The notes beneath the pieces were generated by a model that was not told the origin of the DNA, searched no databases, and worked only from the letters and a program-made list of their open reading frames with translations. A stretch of 64,000 nt of DNA from Sulfurovum sp. XGS-02. GTDB lineage: Bacteria; Campylobacterota; Campylobacteria; Campylobacterales; Sulfurovaceae. A program made the translations under genes and the position numbers. Positions 6,969 to 16,383 of the stretch are shown here, one piece after another. Within the stretch, counting starts at the first letter, position 1. Each line of letters starts with the position of its first letter. The stretch spans positions 682,001 through 746,000 of the forward strand of contig NZ_CP093312.1 of NCBI RefSeq assembly GCF_023213175.1, in the 5' to 3' direction.

Positions 6969-7574
6969 ATGGAAAAGAAAAACTTTTTTGAGTCTGTCTA
7001 TGAGAATGCAGACCATGATGATCTCTCATCTATCCCATGGGCAACACTTGCACCCAACATCTATTTGGAAAAACATTTAAGTAAGCAAGGCCCTGTTTCA
7101 GGTAAAAAAGCACTGGTGATCGGATGCGGTTTAGGTGATGATGCACTGATCTTGGAAAAACATGGCTATGAGGTAGAAGCGTTGGATATCTCTCCTTCCG
7201 CGATAGCCCTGGCGAAGAAGAGACATCCTGATAGCAGGGTTGATTTTCATGTAGGTGATATCTATAAGATGCCTGAATCTTCTGTAGGCAGATATGATTT
7301 TGTCTATGAAGGATTGACCATTCAGTCCTTGCCTCCTGCAGACAGGGAAAAACTGGTGGGTATCATTGCTTCTCTTGTTGCCAAAGAGGGGGAACTGTTT
7401 GTCTATGCACATTCACAGGATGATACAGACAGTTACGGCGGGCCGCCATGGCCATTGTATGCAGATGAATTCATGCTTTTTGAAAAAGAGGGGCTGGAGC
7501 AAGTCTATCTTGAGAAAGAGAAAGAGAGTAAACCCGTAGCACCCTATAGGTGTTGTGCACTTTATAGAAAATAG
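6969..7574 (+). CDS. Class I SAM-dependent methyltransferase
   Basis: A 201-residue Rossmann methyltransferase. Motif I is ALVIGCGLGDDA (about residues 48-59), the acidic residue binding the SAM ribose is in VEALDISPSAI, and motif II/III is VDFHVGDIYKMP followed by YDFVYEGLTIQSL. The layout resembles the TPMT/TehB-like group (small-molecule or metalloid methylation), but the substrate is not readable. TAGGTAACAATG gives a plausible start. It belongs to a same-strand run with ogt before and a hydrolase nine bases after. The ending RCCALYRK carries two adjacent cysteines, which may matter for thiol or metal chemistry. Confidence 0.8.
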   Translation: MEKKNFFESVYENADHDDLSSIPWATLAPNIYLEKHLSKQGPVSGKKALVIGCGLGDDALILEKHGYEVEALDISPSAIALAKKRHPDSRVDFHVGDIYKMPESSVGRYDFVYEGLTIQSLPPADREKLVGIIASLVAKEGELFVYAHSQDDTDSYGGPPWPLYADEFMLFEKEGLEQVYLEKEKESKPVAPYRCCALYRK

Positions 7575-7582
7575 GATAGCAA

Positions 7583-8512
7583 ATGTCGATCCAAAAGATC
7601 ATTCTTATTGTGTTAATTGCCGTTTTGAGTTTGATGACGGACAGTTCAACAAAACTCTACAGTATGGTCATGACGTATGAACGTTACACGGCAGGGTTAG
7701 AGAAAAAATCCATCACTTTGGATTTTGGAAAGATCGTCTATCTTGAAAATAGTGTCAAAAGTGATGAAACACTTCTGTTTGTCCACGGTTTTGGCGGGAA
7801 TAAGGATACATGGAATAGACTGATCGAGGCATTGGATGAGAAGTATCATGTCATTGTGATCGACCTGCCGGGACATGGGGAGAGTATTTCAGAAAAGACG
7901 TTGGGATATTCGATGTCCGAGCAGGCAGAAAGAGTGTATGCGTTTGTAGAAGCGAAGCAGCTGAAAGATATTTATCTCTTTGGCCACTCTATGGGAGGGG
8001 CTATCGCTCTACACTATACAGGAAGTCATGAGGAGACGTTAAAAGCGCTTATTCTGATAGATGCTATGGGCCTGGAGAAAACAAAAAGTGATGGCGTGAA
8101 ACTTGTAGAAAGATCCGATAAAAACCCGCTTTATGATGTCTGTACTGAAGAGAGACTGGAAACACTTTTACACTACTCTTTGCATAAGCCTCCCTATATT
8201 CCGGATATCATAAAAGAGGCAATGCTGAAAGAGAAGTGTGAAAGACGTGATCTGGAAAAGATACTCTATGAGGATATGTATAAAGATGTCTGTTGCCTCA
8301 ATGATCTTGCAAAAAAGATTCATATCCCCACACTGATACTGTGGGGAGACAAAGACAGGATGACACACATTGACAATGCCACACTCTTTCATGACACTAT
8401 TCAGGGAAGTACACTGGTCATCTTGAAAGAGATCGGACATGTACCGATACTTGAAGATCCTGAAAGAACGGCTGATGAGGTTGAGAAGTTTATTGGAAAA
8501 GTAGACCCATAG
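7583..8512 (+). CDS. Alpha/beta hydrolase with N-terminal membrane anchor
   Basis: 309 residues. The first 20 form a hydrophobic segment (IILIVLIAVLSLM) that would anchor or export the protein. LFVHGFGGNKDTW is the oxyanion loop, DLPGHGES a conserved loop, GHSMGG (about 132-137) the nucleophile elbow with Ser134, LWGDKDRMTH carries the catalytic aspartate, and EIGHVPILEDP the histidine. The triad is complete, as in lipase/esterase or meta-cleavage-product hydrolase relatives. A GGATAG site stands before the ATG. It lies nine bases after the methyltransferase and converges with the minus-strand transporter. Substrate unknown; a lipid ester is the likeliest guess. Confidence 0.8.
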   Translation: MSIQKIILIVLIAVLSLMTDSSTKLYSMVMTYERYTAGLEKKSITLDFGKIVYLENSVKSDETLLFVHGFGGNKDTWNRLIEALDEKYHVIVIDLPGHGESISEKTLGYSMSEQAERVYAFVEAKQLKDIYLFGHSMGGAIALHYTGSHEETLKALILIDAMGLEKTKSDGVKLVERSDKNPLYDVCTEERLETLLHYSLHKPPYIPDIIKEAMLKEKCERRDLEKILYEDMYKDVCCLNDLAKKIHIPTLILWGDKDRMTHIDNATLFHDTIQGSTLVILKEIGHVPILEDPERTADEVEKFIGKVDP

Positions 8513-8523
8513 TGCTGATATGC

Positions 8524-9393
8524 TCATATTTCCTTTAAAGGCTTGGTCAGAAGATACCCACCTACAAGGACAGGAACGATACCTAAGACTTGACGAAGTT
8601 CCGGTACTTCATGGAGGTAGAGGTAGGCAAAAACAAGTGTCATCATAGGGACCAGCCCCATCATGGCAGAAAGTTTGGTGATGGATGTGCGGTGTAGGGC
8701 TTCTATCCACATGATCTTTGAAACGACATAGATCAAAATACCGATGAAAAGCAATGAAGGCAGGGCCGATATAAAGGCATCGTAAAGTACTGCCGGTTCA
8801 AAAGCCCATGCCATGAGGGCAATAAAAGGCAGACCTATGAATGTCCTAAAGCCTAAAATGGTCTCTGAAGAACAAAATTCGCGTGCCCTTTTTTGGTAGA
8901 GATTGGCCAAAGGTGCAATAGCCGCTGCAACTAATATCAGCAGGTCACCTTTGTTGAATGTCAGTTCATCAGGAATGAGGATGATAAGCGCTCCCATACC
9001 CATAATAAACGCACCCCATACATGCAAGGTATGCATCTTCTCTTTGCCGAAGATGTTAAAGTATAGGTAAGAGAAAAGCAGTTGCAAGAAGATAATGACA
9101 GCCGTATTCCCCGCAGTAGTGTAACGCATTCCTACAAAAACAAGTGCAAAGAGTGAAGTGATCCAAAAGCTCGTGAGCAACAGATCTTTGTACGCTTTTC
9201 TGTTCTTAAGCTCTTTGAATCTATCCCGTTTGAACATGATCATAATAAAAAAGGCTAAAGCGATGAGTAGGGAGTAGGTATAGGTATGCAGTGCCCCTAT
9301 ATATGATATGGAGACGATAGAGAAGATGGGAAACCAAGATTCAAGTATAGCAAGGCCGATCATGAGTATTTCACCTTCCCTTTCTTTTGTCAT
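8524..9393 (-). CDS. EamA-family (DMT) transporter
   Basis: 289 residues with about ten hydrophobic helices and the two-fold EamA repeat typical of drug/metabolite exporters. Recognisable points are RYTTAGNTAVIIFLQLLFSY near the end of repeat one and IEALHRTSITKLSAMMGLVP in repeat two, both standing where the family keeps its conserved proline/glycine helix starts. An ATG 75 bases upstream keeps the frame open, but AAAGG six bases before 9393 and the MTKEREGE start fit better. The substrate cannot be predicted. It converges with the hydrolase gene, with an 11-base gap. Confidence 0.85.
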   Translation of the reverse strand: MTKEREGEILMIGLAILESWFPIFSIVSISYIGALHTYTYSLLIALAFFIMIMFKRDRFKELKNRKAYKDLLLTSFWITSLFALVFVGMRYTTAGNTAVIIFLQLLFSYLYFNIFGKEKMHTLHVWGAFIMGMGALIILIPDELTFNKGDLLILVAAAIAPLANLYQKRAREFCSSETILGFRTFIGLPFIALMAWAFEPAVLYDAFISALPSLLFIGILIYVVSKIMWIEALHRTSITKLSAMMGLVPMMTLVFAYLYLHEVPELRQVLGIVPVLVGGYLLTKPLKEI

Positions 9394-9672
9394 TGTAAAC
9401 CTTTGTTTTTTAGTGTATTGTATCAAAAGTCTAGTAGAGACCAAATAGTGTAAGAAACATCCATACATATGTAAGGCAAGATAGATCTATGATCAAAACG
9501 ATAAAAGATTTTTATCTTTGTACTATTGCTGTTCTCTAGTATCTGAAGACTTTTATGATACATTTAGATCTGATTGCAGAGTAAAAAGGCTTCAAACGCG
9601 TCAAATATACACCTCTCTTTTCAAATATTTTGGAAAGAGAGGTATTGTTGCCAAGCGACTGTGCATTTTAGT

Positions 9673-9678
9673 TATAAT
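9673..9678 (+). promoter_or_regulatory. -10 box for the DUF2237 gene
   Basis: TATAAT 27 bases before the ATG at 9706, preceded by the AT-rich stretch GTGCATTTTAGT. The 9394-9705 gap otherwise holds only divergent upstream sequence, and a frame running from 9518 into it shows no coding pattern. Confidence 0.45.
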
Positions 9679-9705
9679 TTTTCAAATAAGAACAAAGGAG
9701 AGATC

Positions 9706-10077
9706 ATGATGGAAGAATCATTAAATGTTTTGGGTGAACCCTTGGAACCTTGCAGTCTAAAGCCTCTAACGGGTTTTCACAGAGACGGATACTGCAATAC
9801 AGGTGATCATAATCCTGCGGTGCATGCAGTGTGTATCTATGCGACAGAAGAATTTTTGGAATACTCTAAAAAAGTAGGGAATGATCTCTCTACGCCTATA
9901 CCGGAGTACAATTTTGCAGGGGTAAAACCCGGACAGAGCTGGTGTCTAGGTGGTCATAGTTTTGTTAAAGCACATCTCGACGGTATGGCACCGCATATCT
10001 TTATACATGCAACGCATAAAAAAATGCTTGAATTGATCGATCTGGAAACTTTGAAACAATATGCTATAGATCTATAG
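9706..10077 (+). CDS. DUF2237 family protein
   Basis: A 123-residue cytosolic protein. LNVLGEPLEPCSLKPLTGF at the N-terminus, GYCNTGDHNPAVHAVC, and PGQSWCLGGHSFVKAH are the characteristic blocks of the DUF2237 family, with conserved cysteines and histidines that look metal- or substrate-binding. The start at 9706 follows AAAGGAGAG at five bases; a longer frame from 9574 has no ribosome site and is AT-rich non-coding in character. The biochemical role is unknown. It is a single-gene unit with its own -10 box and followed by a 420-base gap. Confidence 0.85.
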   Translation: MMEESLNVLGEPLEPCSLKPLTGFHRDGYCNTGDHNPAVHAVCIYATEEFLEYSKKVGNDLSTPIPEYNFAGVKPGQSWCLGGHSFVKAHLDGMAPHIFIHATHKKMLELIDLETLKQYAIDL

Positions 10078-10241
10078 AAGTCTATCGCATACATATTTTA
10101 TGATAATGGCTTTGAGAGAGATAATAGCTATCACGCACGCTTTTCTCTGAGTAAGAAGAATGACTTTCTGTTTAAAACAAGAGAAGTAAGCGTACGATCT
10201 TTACAGTGACATTTACATAGTGCGAACACAGAGCAGAAAGA

Positions 10242-10430
10242 CTAAATTGCAGCCTTCTTAAAGGAAGTGTTGCCAGAAATGATTTCGTAGCACTCTGTGT
10301 GCAAAACGTGATAAGTACGTTGGTCTATGCGTGTCACCTGGATTTCCAGATTTTCACTTAGTCGTCGCATTTCTGCGATGCCTCTGTAACTCTTACCAAG
10401 TATGAGACATGAAGACCCATTACCTATCTC
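10242..10430 (-). pseudogene. Fragment of a coding region without a proper start
   Basis: On the minus strand a frame of 62 codons runs from just after a TAG at 10431 to a TAG at 10242. It reads like real protein (SSCLILGKSYRGIAEMRRLS, then EIQVTRIDQRTYHVLHTEC, ending SFKKAAI). The only ATG is internal (10370) and without a ribosome site. A TAGGAG eight bases before an ATG in the next frame suggests that the start has been separated from the body by a frameshift. I do not recognise the family. The rest of the 10078-10501 gap shows nothing definite. Confidence 0.35.
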
Positions 10431-10501
10431 CTAAACTCTAGGATTATTGTCACTGTCAAATAATAACAAATTTGTGTGTAATGAGTGTGTAGTTTATAGC
10501 G

Positions 10502-11713
10502 TTAATCGATGAACAGATCCTGCTCACCTTTTTTAGGCATCCGGCAACTCTCCATCTTTCCAAAGATCCTGTAACGGTATGCAGCTATAAAATCATAGAG
10601 GTAGTCTCTTATCACTCTTGGAATGAGGTAGAACAGATTCGTAAATATCCATATGCCTCCTAAAGACCTGAGTATTTTAAGGATAGCAGTTGATTTGTAG
10701 TAGAGTGTGCCGTTTTCATAGAAGACGATACTCTCTATGTCTGGATTCAAGTCCAAGCTTTTTGCAAATTCACCTTGTAGCGAGGTGTAGTGAAATTTGT
10801 TTTGCGTATCTATGCGTATCAGTGTATTTACGGATTTGTTACAGAAACCACAGATACCGTCAAAGATGATGACTCTTTGTGTATCTTCAGTGTTAAACCA
10901 ACTTGCATCAAACGTAAAGAGGTGTATCATTATGACGCCGAGCGTCAAGTCCGGGAAATCAACGATCATCAAGATGCCCAGATGCATTGTCATGATCATA
11001 AACCATGCGATGATCCGTGTTTTTGAAAAAATGACCAAAAGAGCGAAACCTATCTCAAGTGAGAGTGCTGACCAGGTGAGTATCTCTCTAAACAGTTCAG
11101 GTGTTGAAAGCAACAGGTCACGTATAAAATAATCCCTGGCCAAAGGGTTATTGAGCAGGTGGGTGATCGCAGAACCGTCTATCCAGCTGGGTGCCATCGC
11201 TTTATCAATGCCGCTGATGGTGTATGAAACACCGACGATGATCCATGCACCCCAGTAGAGTACGGGCGGCATAGCCCATGATTCCTCTTCTTTCTCCACA
11301 CCCCATCCTTCACCTTTTGGGATAAGTGCAAGTGCCAGGAGCAACCAACCGACCATTGGCAATCCGGGGTTCAGTATGAGGTTGTTCTGATGAAAAAGAC
11401 AGGCCCAACCATACCATAGAAGCAGAGCGGAGGTACGTCTGAAAAAACCTATCATGATAAAAAAAGAGAGCAGAGCCATCATAGAGACAAAAAGAGTCAC
11501 TGCCATCGTACGATCAAAGAGATAGAGTATGTTTGGAAATGCACCATAGGTAAGGTTGAAACTGACATCGGATATAAACCCTGAACTGCTCCATATCTCT
11601 CCGGCAACAGGGATGAGATAGAGAAAATGGATGAGTAGGTAAAGCCCGAAAATGACTCTAAACATAGCAAACTGATACGCAGGATAATACAGGTATGAAG
11701 GTTTATCTTTCAT
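10502..11713 (-). CDS. HTTM domain protein fused to a DCC thiol-disulfide domain
   Basis: 403 residues. Residues 1-270 hold several hydrophobic helices with the HTTM (vitamin K carboxylase-like) pattern: FRVIFGLYLL, FFRRTSALLLWYGW, a conserved H-x-N (FHQNN) at 108-112, and SGIDKAMAPSWIDGSAI. Residues 280-403 form a DUF393/DCC domain with VIIFDGICGFCNKSV, whose CGFC (288-291) is a CxxC redox pair, and the usual end YRYRIFGKMESCRMP. Such fusions are membrane proteins of uncertain enzymology. It is the last gene of the minus-strand operon starting at 17045 and overlaps the upstream gene by 11 bases, so the products probably act together at the membrane. Confidence 0.85.
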   Translation of the reverse strand: MKDKPSYLYYPAYQFAMFRVIFGLYLLIHFLYLIPVAGEIWSSSGFISDVSFNLTYGAFPNILYLFDRTMAVTLFVSMMALLSFFIMIGFFRRTSALLLWYGWACLFHQNNLILNPGLPMVGWLLLALALIPKGEGWGVEKEEESWAMPPVLYWGAWIIVGVSYTISGIDKAMAPSWIDGSAITHLLNNPLARDYFIRDLLLSTPELFREILTWSALSLEIGFALLVIFSKTRIIAWFMIMTMHLGILMIVDFPDLTLGVIMIHLFTFDASWFNTEDTQRVIIFDGICGFCNKSVNTLIRIDTQNKFHYTSLQGEFAKSLDLNPDIESIVFYENGTLYYKSTAILKILRSLGGIWIFTNLFYLIPRVIRDYLYDFIAAYRYRIFGKMESCRMPKKGEQDLFID

Positions 11714-12176
11714 TGTCTTCTCCTATGGGTAAAATATAGGTTTTGTCTTCATTTTTTGTTTTACTGTGAAGCTCCAAAGAGGCATTTCTGATCTCACCCA
11801 AATTAAAGGTTTCTGAGAGCACCCCAGGGGTTATAAATGCATAGTCCAACACTGAAGCTACAAGTTCTTTTGGAAGTATAGGCCCGTAAGAGATGGCTGC
11901 TCCAAGGACATTTCTATAGTTATAGGGTTTATCCAGCTGTGCATAGAGCTCAGGGGTGATCTTGATACGTTCTTCTTTGTTCTTCTTTTCATAAACCAAA
12001 GTGAAATCCAGTGCAAACGTTTCCAAAAAACCTTTTTGCTGGGTAAAGACGATGGGCAGGGGTGAAGCGACTGTGATGAGTCCAAGGTTCTTAATGGTTT
12101 TGTTGCCCGTGATGTGACCCAAGGATTGCAGTAAACCTATACATACAAGTAAGATGGAGAGTAGTTTCAGTTTCAT
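11703..12176 (-). CDS. Exported hypothetical protein linked to the HTTM gene
   Basis: 157 residues with an N-terminal signal or anchor (LSILLVCIGLLQSLGHITG). The mature part is mixed alpha/beta with no cysteine and no recognised motif. GLITVASPLPIVFTQQKGF and LDYAFITPGVLSET are the most structured-looking segments. It overlaps the HTTM-DCC gene by 11 bases and the fatty acid hydroxylase gene by four bases, so translation of the three is probably coupled. Its place between two membrane enzymes suggests a periplasmic partner of the HTTM protein. Function unknown. Confidence 0.6.
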   Translation of the reverse strand: MKLKLLSILLVCIGLLQSLGHITGNKTIKNLGLITVASPLPIVFTQQKGFLETFALDFTLVYEKKNKEERIKITPELYAQLDKPYNYRNVLGAAISYGPILPKELVASVLDYAFITPGVLSETFNLGEIRNASLELHSKTKNEDKTYILPIGEDNER

Positions 12177-12916
12177 TTTTTACTCTTTTTGTAAGGGTTA
12201 TTTACATTCTTAAATCCCAGTATCTTGATAAACTCTCTTTCTTTTGTATCACAAAAACCACAGGCAGCCTCTTCTCTTTCTTTAGGGTTTTCATAGGTAC
12301 CAAATACCATATCCCACAAAGGCAGGTCTGAAAAATTGTTGTAGTGTATCCCCTCTTTATGGTGTATCTTATGCATTTCAGGACGTTGAAAAAAGTATCC
12401 TATCCAGTGGGGTGTTCTAATGTTCATATGGTAGACGTATTCTCCTATGGAGCTGTAGAGTATCGTCCATGCCACTGCTTCCACATTAAGCCCTAAAAGC
12501 AGGTAGGAGATACTTCCCATCAGTAAAGAGTTCAGTATGATCTCAAGGGGATGTTTATAAAAAGAGGTGATCGTCTCCAGCCTGGATGCACTGTGGTGAA
12601 GCTGATGAAAGAGCACCCACAGTAGATAAGAGTCGTGACGCACCCTGTGCCACCAGTAAAACACAAACGTAATGACCAAGTACGCCATAAATCCCAACAT
12701 AAAATCAGGATAACCCTCTATGATATAAGGCTGATGTGTCTTAAACCACACATCCCAAGTAGCCATGCCCAAGATGACGATTCCAAACTGCATAAGGTTG
12801 ATCACGATCACCCTTGACCACCAACCTTTGACTAAAGGCAAGACTCTATCGGGGAAGATACGTTCGAGTATGATCAGTATAAGACCGAGTATGATGATAG
12901 TTGTAAGCATTTGCAT
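12173..12916 (-). CDS. Sterol desaturase / fatty acid hydroxylase family protein
   Basis: A 247-residue membrane di-iron oxygenase. The histidine clusters of the superfamily are all visible: HRVRH at 90-94, HQLHH at 104-108 and HKIHH near residue 190, followed by the usual NNFSDLPLWDMVFGTY. Four to five membrane helices surround them. Members hydroxylate or desaturate fatty acyl chains, sterols or ether lipids using oxygen. Bacteria of this type lack sterols, so an acyl lipid is the likelier substrate. The start overlaps nothing; 11 bases separate it from the acyltransferase fusion upstream, and its end overlaps the next gene by four bases. Confidence 0.88.
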   Translation of the reverse strand: MQMLTTIIILGLILIILERIFPDRVLPLVKGWWSRVIVINLMQFGIVILGMATWDVWFKTHQPYIIEGYPDFMLGFMAYLVITFVFYWWHRVRHDSYLLWVLFHQLHHSASRLETITSFYKHPLEIILNSLLMGSISYLLLGLNVEAVAWTILYSSIGEYVYHMNIRTPHWIGYFFQRPEMHKIHHKEGIHYNNFSDLPLWDMVFGTYENPKEREEAACGFCDTKEREFIKILGFKNVNNPYKKSKK

Positions 12917-12927
12917 TTTCTCTTCCT

Positions 12928-15900
12928 TTATTGTTCATCACTGAGCTTTTGTGCCAATCTCTTAGCACCTTTAAAATCAGCCTTCCCTGTACCAAGTTTT
13001 GGTAACTCTTCCACTTTGAAGTACTCTGATGGCACGAAAAGAGGGTTCATCTCAATCTCTTTGATCTTCTCTTTCAACGTGTCTAACTCCATCTCCCCCT
13101 CAAGCAAAAGTACGAGCTTCTCACCTTTCTTGGCATCAGGCAGGGCGGCAATGGCTATTTGGTCATTTTCTCCGAGTACCTTAGCTATTTCACCCTCGAC
13201 GAGTCCGAGACTTACCATCTCTCCGGCTACTTTTGCAAAACGGCTGTAACGGTCGACTATGGTGAGGAAACCGTCTTCATCCAAACGGCCTTTATCTCCT
13301 GTGACGTACCAGCGTATGCCATCTATCTCTTTGATGACCGAGGCTGTCTTTTTAGGGTCATCGATGTAGCCTTTCATGATCTGTGTACCTCCGATGAGTA
13401 TCATGCCTTCTTCACCGGTTTTCAGTGTGTTAAAACTCTCAGGATCCACGATGCGGAATGCAGAACCAGGCAGTGGCAGACCGACCGTACCTATCTTTTG
13501 ACCGACTTGTGGTTTCCATGAGTCTGTCATGAGTACATCAGGCATATTGACCGAAGCGACCGGTGTGGTCTCTGTAGCACCGTACCCTTCATAGATATCA
13601 AGTCCAAACTTCTTTTTAAACTCATCACGTATCTCATTAGGCAGTTTCTCTGCACCTGCAACTACCATACGTATATCTTTGAACATCAGTGGCGTAAGCT
13701 TACGGTTCCTTGTGTAGAGTCTGAGGAATGTAGCCGTTGCCAACAAGATGGTCGCCTCATATTTTGCTGCCATTTTTCCTATGCCAAAACCATCCGTAGG
13801 GTCTGGATGGGATGCAACAGGGATACCTTCTATAAGAGGTAGGAGTGTAGTGACTGTTAAACCAAAAGAGTGGAAGATAGGCAATGTCCCTAACATCACA
13901 TCTTCATCTGTAGGGTTGAGCAGGGTCGTGGTCTGTTTAATGTTCCCCATCATATTTTGATGGCTTAACTCTATGCCTTTTGGTGTACCTTCGCTACCAC
14001 TGGAGAAGAGTATAGCTGCAGTGTCATCTTTGTGGCTATCTTTAATACATACCATACTTAGTAACGAGGCCGGCAGGGCCTTGACCATCATAAGTGTGAA
14101 GAGCCCTTTTGTTCTACTCATACTCTCTTTTATCTCTTCAAGATAGATCACTTCCACATTTTTCAGTACATTTGTCATATCAAAGCCTTTAGCTTTAAGT
14201 TTGGTAATAAACTGTTTTGAGGCTATGATTTTTGTGATATCTGCGATCTTGAGTGCATGCAGCAGGCTCTCTTCCCCAGCTGAGTAATTGAGGTTTACGA
14301 TCGTTTTCCCCAGTGTAATCAGTGCCATATTTCCCATAGAACCTCCTACAGATGTAGGTAAGAGCAGACCTATGTTTTGACTCTCTTTTAGTTTTGGTTT
14401 GAGTGCAGCAGCCATCATCAATGTTGCAGTGATAAATTTGTTTCCACTCACTTCAGTACCTGTTGAATCTGCCATGCAGAGTTTTGAACTGACATTTTTA
14501 GCAGAGTATATCCATGCTTTTTGCAATGAAGGCAAAGACTCTGCATAGTGCTTCCAGCTTTGAACAGAGAGATCAAATACGGATTTCTTTACTTCTGAAG
14601 CCGTGGAGTGGATATCTAGTGCCTCTGCAAAACTCACAGAGATGTCTCTGCTTTTGTTACGTTTCATCTTTTTGGATGCGTACGAGTAGTTGTCTTCCCA
14701 AAGCCCTCTCAGGTAAAAAGGTATGATCACTGCATCTTCTACCTCTTTGGTTGCCATTTCAAACCCTCTTTGAAAGGTACCCAGGTGTCCGTTCCGAGAG
14801 ATGTGCCCCTCTGGAAAAAGTGCTACTGTCTCCCCACGGTTCAGTGCTTCGGTCACTTTAACAAGCGCACTTTTACTTCCCCTGCTGGAGATGGGTATTA
14901 CCCCAAAGAAGTCTAAAAGGGGTTTGAGGTACCATTTTTCATAGTAAGATCTTTCCATGACAAAACGTATCTGTTTTGGGTATGCCATCTGTAAGACAGC
15001 CCAGTCCAAAAATGATATGTGGTTACCTAAAAGGAGAATGCCTTTATCTGCTTTTATATGGTTAAGACCATCAACATGTAACGTGTATTTAAAACTTATT
15101 AGCATACGAACCATATAACGGATGAGTGACTGTGGAAGCTTGATAAATGTATAGACCATACCTAAGAAAGCGATAGTAGAGATGATGTAAAAGAGTCCTA
15201 TGGCAGAGAATTGAAAGTATCCAAAAACGGCAGTTAAAAGTAAAAAAAGAAACATACTCACATTTTGCATAAAGTTATTTCCTGCAAGGACTTTACCCAG
15301 TATTTTGTGAGGTGATGTAAACTGGATCATCGCATTGAGCGGCACAATGAAAAGGCCGGAAAAGAAACCAAAAGATAAAAGTGCCGTACCCAATGCCCAT
15401 AAAGAAGAAAGAGAGGGAATGCTATAGAGTGCAAGTGCCACGCCCAGGCTACCTAAGGGAATGATGCCCGTCTCTATATAGTTCTTACTGACACGTCCTG
15501 CAAACATGGAACCCAGGATCATACCGATACCCGCAAGTGCCAATAAGCTTTGAGCAATGATCGTATTGGTGATGCCCAGTCTGCTTTTTAGATATTCTCC
15601 GAATATGGCTAAGACCACTTGTGAAACACCCCAAAGAATAGAGAGCCCGATAATACTTAACCAGATCGTTTGTTTTTGTTTTAAAAGAGAAATATTACTT
15701 TTTAAATAAGAGAGATTTTTATACTCCTTGGGTTCAAAGGTCATACTCTCATCGATATCGACAGCTTTGAACTTACGTACCAGTCGTCTGGCCAAGAGAT
15801 ACTCCATGGTACTGGCACCTATAAGCAAGTAGCCTACAGGTGCAATGTATCTGAGTATCTCCGAAGGGACGATAGTAGCATCCTGAAGTAAATTTTCAAA

Positions 15901-16383
15901 GAAGATAGAATAGATCACGGCTCCGGCAAGGATAGAAGATATAGTCACAGCCTGTACGACTGCATTTGCCTCAGCCAACTTTTCATTCCCTGTCATCTCT
16001 TTGATGAGCCCATACTTTGCCGGGGAATAGATGGCACTTTGTGCCGCCAGGATAAAAGTGAATATAAATGCTATCCAGAACCAACCCATATAATAAGAGA
16101 TAAGTATCAGTGTCGTGATACCCATAGCTGCCATTGCTGCATACTCTATGACCATCGTTTTAGGGTATTTGTCAGCGATAAACCCTGCCGGAGAGAATAG
16201 AAAGATAAAAGGCAGAAGTATCAAGGCATTGACTATGGCAGTGAGTATGATGAGTTCGGGACCTTCATAGGCTTTAAAAATGGTGTTTTGCAAGATGATC
16301 TTGTGTCCCAGGTCAGTCATAGCATTGAGCAGTATGATCAGAATATAGGGTGTAAACCCGGCTATTTTAAACAGTGATTTCAT
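12928..16383 (-). CDS. MFS transporter - PlsC acyltransferase - AMP-ligase fusion (LplT-Aas like)
   Basis: 1151 residues in three parts. Residues 1 to about 420 are a twelve-helix MFS carrier resembling the lysophospholipid flippase LplT. About 430-630 is a PlsC acyltransferase with NHISFLDWA (HX4D catalytic pair near 453) and FPEGHIS. About 640-1151 is an acyl-ACP/CoA ligase with the phosphate loop SSGSEGTPKG near 795, YGATETTP, TGDKGRLDEDGFL and the late lysine in KLGTGKADFK. In E. coli, LplT and Aas are separate proteins that import lysophospholipid and re-acylate it; here the whole path is one chain, as in some other bacteria. It overlaps the MerR-type regulator by four bases. Confidence 0.92.
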   Translation of the reverse strand: MKSLFKIAGFTPYILIILLNAMTDLGHKIILQNTIFKAYEGPELIILTAIVNALILLPFIFLFSPAGFIADKYPKTMVIEYAAMAAMGITTLILISYYMGWFWIAFIFTFILAAQSAIYSPAKYGLIKEMTGNEKLAEANAVVQAVTISSILAGAVIYSIFFENLLQDATIVPSEILRYIAPVGYLLIGASTMEYLLARRLVRKFKAVDIDESMTFEPKEYKNLSYLKSNISLLKQKQTIWLSIIGLSILWGVSQVVLAIFGEYLKSRLGITNTIIAQSLLALAGIGMILGSMFAGRVSKNYIETGIIPLGSLGVALALYSIPSLSSLWALGTALLSFGFFSGLFIVPLNAMIQFTSPHKILGKVLAGNNFMQNVSMFLFLLLTAVFGYFQFSAIGLFYIISTIAFLGMVYTFIKLPQSLIRYMVRMLISFKYTLHVDGLNHIKADKGILLLGNHISFLDWAVLQMAYPKQIRFVMERSYYEKWYLKPLLDFFGVIPISSRGSKSALVKVTEALNRGETVALFPEGHISRNGHLGTFQRGFEMATKEVEDAVIIPFYLRGLWEDNYSYASKKMKRNKSRDISVSFAEALDIHSTASEVKKSVFDLSVQSWKHYAESLPSLQKAWIYSAKNVSSKLCMADSTGTEVSGNKFITATLMMAAALKPKLKESQNIGLLLPTSVGGSMGNMALITLGKTIVNLNYSAGEESLLHALKIADITKIIASKQFITKLKAKGFDMTNVLKNVEVIYLEEIKESMSRTKGLFTLMMVKALPASLLSMVCIKDSHKDDTAAILFSSGSEGTPKGIELSHQNMMGNIKQTTTLLNPTDEDVMLGTLPIFHSFGLTVTTLLPLIEGIPVASHPDPTDGFGIGKMAAKYEATILLATATFLRLYTRNRKLTPLMFKDIRMVVAGAEKLPNEIRDEFKKKFGLDIYEGYGATETTPVASVNMPDVLMTDSWKPQVGQKIGTVGLPLPGSAFRIVDPESFNTLKTGEEGMILIGGTQIMKGYIDDPKKTASVIKEIDGIRWYVTGDKGRLDEDGFLTIVDRYSRFAKVAGEMVSLGLVEGEIAKVLGENDQIAIAALPDAKKGEKLVLLLEGEMELDTLKEKIKEIEMNPLFVPSEYFKVEELPKLGTGKADFKGAKRLAQKLSDEQ

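Noticed and set aside
9518-9709. Short frame upstream of the DUF2237 gene
   Set aside because: It runs through the -10 box region and lacks a ribosome site.
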